Source of the DNA: Pseudomonas sp. Irchel s3h14
Lineage (GTDB): Bacteria; Pseudomonadota; Gammaproteobacteria; Pseudomonadales; Pseudomonadaceae
Assembly: GCF_900187425.1 (NCBI RefSeq)
Contig: NZ_FYDJ01000003.1
Span: 274,987 to 338,986, forward strand
Direction of reading: 5' to 3'
DNA length: 64,000 nucleotides
Part shown: in pieces, positions 60,087-64,000 of the stretch
How positions within the stretch are numbered: position 1 is the first letter of the stretch
How the letters are laid out: the number at the start of each line of letters is the position of its first letter
Made by a program: the position numbers and the translations under genes
The notes under the pieces: model-generated
The model's database searches: none
The model's input: the letters and a program-made list of their open reading frames with translations, nothing else
Told to the model about the DNA's origin: nothing

Positions 60087-61301
60087 TCAGAGGTAACCAT
60101 CGGCCCGCAGCAGCGTTTCGAGGCAATGTTCGCTGATGTGGTAGAAATCCTTCAGCTCCTGAATCTTCACCAACAGCTGGGCCGGATCAACCGGTTCGGC
60201 ACGTTTGACCGCCAGGATCATCTTGTTCTTGTTGGTGTGGTCCAGTGAAATGAACTCGAACACCTTGGTCTCGTAACCACAGGCTTCCAGAAACAACGCG
60301 CGCAAACTGTCGGTGACCATTTCCGCCTGCTGGCCCAAATGCAGACCGTATTGCAGCATCGGCTTGAGCAGCGCCGGGCTCTGGATCTGCAGGCGGATCT
60401 GCTTATGGCAGCACGGCGAGCACATGATGATCGAGGCGCCGGAACGGATGCCGGTGTGAATCGCATAGTCGGTGGCGATGTCGCAGGCATGCAACGCGAT
60501 CATCACATCCAGCTCGCTCGGCGCCACGCTGCGCACATCACCGCACTTGAACACCAGCCCCGGATGCTCGAGCTTTGCGGCCGCGGCATTGCACAAATCC
60601 ACCATCTCTTCGCGCAACTCGACGCCGGTCACAACGCCTTCGGCCTTCAAGGTATTGCGCAGGTAGTCATGAATCGCGAACGTCAGGTAACCCTTGCCCG
60701 AGCCGAAATCCGCCACCTGAACCGGCTTGTCCAGCGCCAGCGGTGAGGTAGTCAGTGCATGGCTGAAGACCTCGATGAACTTGTTGATCTGCTTCCACTT
60801 GCGCGACATCGCCGGGATCAGCTCATGTTGCTTGTTGGTCACGCCGAGGTCGGCGAGGAACGGCCGGCTCAGGTCGAGGAAGCGGTTCTTCTCGCGGTTG
60901 TGCTCGGCGGATGGCACTTCACGTAATTGCTGAGGTTTGCTCTTGAACAGCGAAGACTTGCCCTTTTTGCTGTATTCCAGCTGAGCTTCATCCGTCAGCG
61001 ACAGCAAATGAGCATTTTTGAACGATGCCGGCAAGAGTGCGACGATGGTCGCTACGCCCTCGGCAATCGGCAAATTCTTGGTGATGTCGCGCGTCTTGTA
61101 GCGGTAAACGAAGGACAGGCAGGGCTGATCCTTGACCGTCAGCTGCTTGATGATCAGCCGCTGCAAGTCCACTTCAGTGCCGACGTACTTGGCCAACACC
61201 AGTTTGATGAAGGCGTTCTGATCAAGGCTGGACTGCAGCAGGTCGATGAACTGGGCATGGTGATCCGGCGCGAGGCTGGCGGGAGTGGCGGTGACAGACA
61301 T
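60087..61301 (-). CDS. Class I SAM-dependent methyltransferase (METTL25-like)
   Basis: 404 residues. The SAM-binding motif VQVADFGSGKGYLTFAIHDYL lies at about 195-215, followed by GVELREEMVDLCN (near 227) and VMIALHACDIATDYAIHTGIRSGASIIMCSPCCHKQIR (near 265-300). The family is known from bacteria and eukaryotic METTL25-type proteins, often tRNA/rRNA or protein methyltransferases. Substrate unknown. Confidence 0.85.
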   Translation of the reverse strand: MSVTATPASLAPDHHAQFIDLLQSSLDQNAFIKLVLAKYVGTEVDLQRLIIKQLTVKDQPCLSFVYRYKTRDITKNLPIAEGVATIVALLPASFKNAHLLSLTDEAQLEYSKKGKSSLFKSKPQQLREVPSAEHNREKNRFLDLSRPFLADLGVTNKQHELIPAMSRKWKQINKFIEVFSHALTTSPLALDKPVQVADFGSGKGYLTFAIHDYLRNTLKAEGVVTGVELREEMVDLCNAAAAKLEHPGLVFKCGDVRSVAPSELDVMIALHACDIATDYAIHTGIRSGASIIMCSPCCHKQIRLQIQSPALLKPMLQYGLHLGQQAEMVTDSLRALFLEACGYETKVFEFISLDHTNKNKMILAVKRAEPVDPAQLLVKIQELKDFYHISEHCLETLLRADGYL

Positions 61302-61398
61302 GGGAAAAACGGCCTCGGGCGGTGCGGATCAGGGAATGGCGGGTATTTTAGGGGGGATGTGGATGCAGGGCACGGGTAATTTCCCGAACGGTGCGATC

Positions 61399-61531
61399 TG
61401 TAGCAGCTGGCGAAGCCTGCGTTCGGCGGCGAAGCAGTCGTAAAACCAGCACACGCGGTGCATCAGGAAGACCGTGAATACCGAATTTACGACTGCTGCG
61501 CAGCCGAACGCAGGCTTCGCCAGCTGCTACA
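61399..61531. repeat. REP class-2 inverted pair (GTAGCAGCTGGCGAAGCCTGCG class)
   Basis: Arms 61399-61444 and 61486-61531, nearly perfect (one or two mismatches), the same REP unit as in the long inverted repeat at 38257-38493 but without its outer extension. Lies between the methyltransferase start and the TPM gene. Confidence 0.9.
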
Positions 61532-61552
61532 AGGGATGCGTCGCGGCTGAGA

Positions 61553-62170
61553 TCAGCCTAAAACCACCAACCGATTCGGCAACTCATTCCTCACATGCGT
61601 CACCGGCACATGCACCTTGAGCAACTCGCCGCACGCCTCCACACACGTCACAAACCCCTGCAACGTCTGCCCCTGCTTCACCTGCTGAGTGAACGTCGCA
61701 ACAATTGCATCCCAGTTCGTGTTGTCCAGCCGTTTCGAAATCCCTTCATCCACCAGAATTTCCACATAGCGTTCAGCCTCGCAGACGAAAATCAGCATCC
61801 CGGTGCTACCCGCCGTGTGGTGGAGGTTTTGCTCCAGAAACTGCCGGCGTGCCAGGTTCGAGGCGCGCCAGTGACGCACCGAGCGCGGAATCAGGTGCGT
61901 GGTGATTTTCGGAATACGGAACACCAGGCACAACACGATGAACGTGATCCATTGCACCAGCAGCAAGCTGTGCATGGTCAGCCAGCCTGTCAGGTAATGC
62001 ACGACACCCGGCACGACCAGCGCCAGCAGGCTGGCCCAGAGCAGCGGGATGTACGCATAGTCGTCGGCGCGGGCCGCGAGTACGGTCACCAGTTCGGCGT
62101 CGGTGTCGCGCTCGACCCGGGCAATCGCCTCAGCGACTTTGCGTTGTTCGTGTTCGGTCAGTAATGCCAT
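61553..62170 (-). CDS. TPM-domain membrane protein
   Basis: 205 residues. A TPM-type domain (EQRKVAEAIARVERDTDAELVTVLAARADDYAYIPLLWASLLA...), two or three hydrophobic helices, and FVCEAERYVEILVDEGISKRLDNTNWDAIVATF in the C-terminal part. Downstream of, and cotranscribed with, the second TPM gene and lemA. Role in membrane protein quality control or uptake is suggested by family context, not proven. Confidence 0.87.
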   Translation of the reverse strand: MALLTEHEQRKVAEAIARVERDTDAELVTVLAARADDYAYIPLLWASLLALVVPGVVHYLTGWLTMHSLLLVQWITFIVLCLVFRIPKITTHLIPRSVRHWRASNLARRQFLEQNLHHTAGSTGMLIFVCEAERYVEILVDEGISKRLDNTNWDAIVATFTQQVKQGQTLQGFVTCVEACGELLKVHVPVTHVRNELPNRLVVLG

Positions 62171-62203
62171 GTCTAAGAATGCCCACTCGCTATTGTTGTT
62201 TGA

Positions 62204-62968
62204 TCACCAGCCGCCCGATGAACCGCCGCCCCCGAAACTGCCACCGCCGCCGCTGAAGCCCCCGCCTCCACCGCCGCCAAAACCTCCACCACCGAACCCG
62301 CCGCTCGAACCACCTCGGCCTCCGCCGCCGCTGGGCAGGATCCCGAGCATCTGGCAGACAAACATCGTCAGGATGAACAGCATCACCAGAAACACGAAGA
62401 TCCCCGGATGCCGTGAGACGAAGTCGCTTTCCTGATTGTCGCCGGAGTCATACACCGTGGACGGTTCATCCAGTGGATTGCCGCCCAATACCACGAGCAT
62501 TGCCGCGACCCCGTCGCTGATGCCCTTGCTGAAGTTGCCGGTCTTGAACGCCGGGGTGATCACCTGATTGATGATCACCGAGCTCTGCGCATCGGTCAGC
62601 CGATCTTCCAGGCCATAACCGACTTCAATCCGCAGCTTGCGATCGTCACGCGCAACGATCAGCAGTGCGCCAGTGTTCTTGTCCTTCTGGCCGATGCCCC
62701 AGTAGCGCCCCAGTTGATAACCGAAGTCCGCAATGTCGGTGCCCTGTAAATCCGGCAACGTGACCACCACCAACTGCTCGCCGGTGGATTTTTCATGGGC
62801 CTGAAGCTGTTGCGTCAGTTGCTCACGCACCGCAGGTTCGATCATCTGGGCGTTATCGACCACCCGCCCGGTCAGTTCCGGAAACTTCAACGCAGCCTGG
62901 GCCGTCAGGGCAAACACCCAGAGCAACAGCACCAGGCCAACTTTCAACACACGCATTGGCAACCTCAT
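62204..62968 (-). CDS. TPM-domain protein with Gly/Ser-rich C-terminus (YgcG family)
   Basis: 254 residues. Signal peptide (MRLPMRVLKVGLVLLLWVFALTAQA), TPM domain (FPELTGRVVDNAQMIEPAVREQLTQQLQAHEKSTGEQLVVVTLPDLQG...), TM helix (HPGIFVFLVMLFILTMFVCQMLG) and a C-terminal Gly/Ser repeat (GGRGGSSGGFGGGGFGG...). Typical YgcG architecture, always near LemA genes. Function uncertain; involved in envelope homeostasis by analogy. Confidence 0.9.
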   Translation of the reverse strand: MRLPMRVLKVGLVLLLWVFALTAQAALKFPELTGRVVDNAQMIEPAVREQLTQQLQAHEKSTGEQLVVVTLPDLQGTDIADFGYQLGRYWGIGQKDKNTGALLIVARDDRKLRIEVGYGLEDRLTDAQSSVIINQVITPAFKTGNFSKGISDGVAAMLVVLGGNPLDEPSTVYDSGDNQESDFVSRHPGIFVFLVMLFILTMFVCQMLGILPSGGGGRGGSSGGFGGGGFGGGGGGGFSGGGGSFGGGGSSGGW

Positions 62969-62999
62969 CCTTGGTGATGCTTCAAGCCCCTTGCGGCGC

Positions 63000-63611
63000 T
63001 TACTGGAACTTCACTTGAGGCGCTTTTTCCGCATCGGGGCTGGTGGCCTCGAAGGTTTCGCGGATCGGCAAATCGCTGTACATCACGGTGTGCCACAGGC
63101 GACCGGGGAAGGTACGCAGTTCCGTGTTGTATTTCTGCACGGCGAGGATGAAGTCCCGACGCGCCACGGCAATGCGGTTCTCGGTGCCTTCAAGTTGCGA
63201 TTGCAACGCCAGGAAGTTCTGGTTGGCCTTGAGGTCCGGGTAACGCTCGGACACCACCATCAAACGGCTCAAGGCGCCGGTCAGTTGATCCTGGGCTTGC
63301 TGGAATTGCTTGAGCTTTTCTGGATTGTCCAGCGTGCTGGCGTCCACCTGAATCGACGTGGCCTTGGCCCGGGCTTCGATCACCGCGGTCAGGGTTTCCT
63401 GCTCATGCTGGGCGTAGCCCTTGACGGTTTCCACCAGGTTGGGAATCAGGTCGGCACGTCGCTGGTACTGGTTCTGCACCTGGCCCCAGGCGGCCTTGGC
63501 CTGTTCGTCGAGGGTCGGGATCGTGTTGATGCCGCAGCCGGCCAGCAGTGTGGTCAGCAACATCAAGGCTGCAACCTGCAGGCTCGACCGATAGTGGTGT
63601 CGTACATTCAT
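63000..63611 (-). CDS. lemA: LemA-family protein
   Basis: 203 residues from MNVRHHYRSSLQVAALMLL with a lipobox (LLAGC). The LemA domain is clear: DEQAKAAWGQVQNQYQRRADLIPNLVETVKGYAQHEQETLTAVIEARAKAT, and FPGRLWHTVMYSD near the C-terminus. First gene of the LemA-TPM-TPM operon. Not to be confused with the Pseudomonas GacS kinase once called LemA. Confidence 0.92.
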   Translation of the reverse strand: MNVRHHYRSSLQVAALMLLTTLLAGCGINTIPTLDEQAKAAWGQVQNQYQRRADLIPNLVETVKGYAQHEQETLTAVIEARAKATSIQVDASTLDNPEKLKQFQQAQDQLTGALSRLMVVSERYPDLKANQNFLALQSQLEGTENRIAVARRDFILAVQKYNTELRTFPGRLWHTVMYSDLPIRETFEATSPDAEKAPQVKFQ

Positions 63612-63848
63612 CTGGTTGATGCTCCCTTGCACATTCAGTTGAAAAACAACCTTCGAACTTTGAGCCCGGCTCTTGGGGCATAATCTGCCGCCGCCACTGG
63701 ATTGCATCGAGCCAATGGGCTAAAAGATGCCCCAGCGCAAAAACACTGCCGAAGTGTGCTGCATTTACCTGAACAACAATAGTCGCTCCCTAATTTTTGG
63801 CTGACCGGCGCGTATTCACTGCCGTTTAGGCTTTTGAGAAAACTATTC

Positions 63849-64000
63849 ATGAAGAAGCTGTGTTTGCTGGGCCTGTTCGTCAGCCTGGCCAGTCATAACG
63901 TATTGGCCGCCACGACCCCCGCACCTCTGGAAAACAAGGACGCTTTCATCAGCAACCTGATGAAGCAAATGACCCTCGATGAAAAGATCGGCCAGTTGCG
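63849..64000 (+). CDS. bglX: Beta-glucosidase BglX-type, N-terminal fragment (cut by window end)
   Basis: First 50 codons: signal peptide MKKLCLLGLFVSLASHNVLAA, then PLENKDAFISNLMKQMTLDEKIGQLR, the start of a glycoside hydrolase family 3 protein (the LDEKIGQ segment is the usual N-terminal motif of BglX). The rest lies outside the window, so domain composition cannot be checked. Confidence 0.75.
   Translation, partial: MKKLCLLGLFVSLASHNVLAATTPAPLENKDAFISNLMKQMTLDEKIGQL

Noticed and set aside
62204..62340. Short repeats (Pro-rich plus frame) suggestive of CRISPR or a Pro-rich protein
   Set aside because: It is the antisense of the Gly/Ser-rich tail of the YgcG-type protein; no spacer/repeat regularity. 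No CRISPR array was found anywhere.

Overview
The window looks like a chromosome segment of a Pseudomonas of the fluorescens/putida type. The evidence is the gene content (phaG nearly identical at its N-terminus to the P. putida enzyme as I recall it, FosA, RsuA, a guanidine operon), high-GC coding bias, and about a dozen copies of Pseudomonas-type REP inverted repeats, most built on GTGGGAGCGGGCTTGCTCGCGA. It is mostly ordinary chromosome, broken by one small tRNA-integrated island and several short accessory patches.

Left arm (1-18.5 kb). The end of a tripartite tricarboxylate transporter operon (tctB, tctA) is followed by an AbrB-like membrane protein, ung, an enoyl-CoA hydratase-family hydrolase and two small Tyr-rich lipoproteins. 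Next comes a guanidine-utilisation operon preceded by a guanidine-I (ykkC) riboswitch: an ABC transporter, two carboxyguanidine deiminase subunits, guanidine (urea) carboxylase and allophanate hydrolase. The carboxylase gene carries a complete REP inverted repeat inside its reading frame. After the operon come a REP-linked orphan scrap of a GGDEF gene, a small Cys-rich protein, rsuA and phaG.

Island (18.685-29.104 kb). A tRNA-Gly(CCC) gene is followed 10.4 kb later by a second copy of its last 44 bp. Between them lies a P4-like satellite or degraded integrative element. It has a tyrosine integrase with candidate arm-type sites (paired GTGACAGTT) at both ends, an AlpA-type regulator preceded by a 19-codon ORF, the helicase half of a primase, repeats resembling iterons, and several small island genes. 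Its AT-rich cargo is a DUF4145 zinc-ribbon protein, a two-TM protein, and a DUF6602/PD-(D/E)XK-like protein overlapping int. A remnant of phage tail/baseplate genes is fused head-on into the truncated primase.

Middle (29.4-44 kb). This part holds a caa3-type cytochrome oxidase operon (di-haem subunit II, subunit I, two subunit III-type proteins, subunit IV), tam, two tandem PixA/AidA-family proteins, and a roughly 237-bp near-perfect inverted repeat. These are followed by a solitary HSDR_N-like nuclease beside a decayed iron-permease gene, a DUF4142 protein, a KGG stress protein, a PAS-GAF-GGDEF diguanylate cyclase, a LysE exporter, FosA, and a divergent LysR/YdcZ pair.

Right arm (45-64 kb). 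Two linked metabolic units sit around a LysR gene: an MFS / HMG-CoA lyase / CoA-transferase set, and a divergent operon of an unassigned alpha-oxoamine synthase-like PLP enzyme plus a Bcr/CflA-type exporter. Then come an iron-dependent alcohol dehydrogenase, a SIR2-like DUF4917 protein, and an XRE-cupin regulator divergent from a class II aldolase/DapA-like operon with a clear palindromic operator. The window closes with YegP, an RHH protein, PfpI, an EamA transporter, a methyltransferase, a TPM/TPM/LemA cluster and the start of a bglX-like glycosidase. The best candidates for undescribed biology are the oxoamine-synthase/exporter pair, the island cargo (DUF4145 + two-TM protein; int-DUF6602), and the REP activity that rewrites coding sequences (REP inside the guanidine carboxylase, REP-supplied stop codons, REP-linked gene debris).
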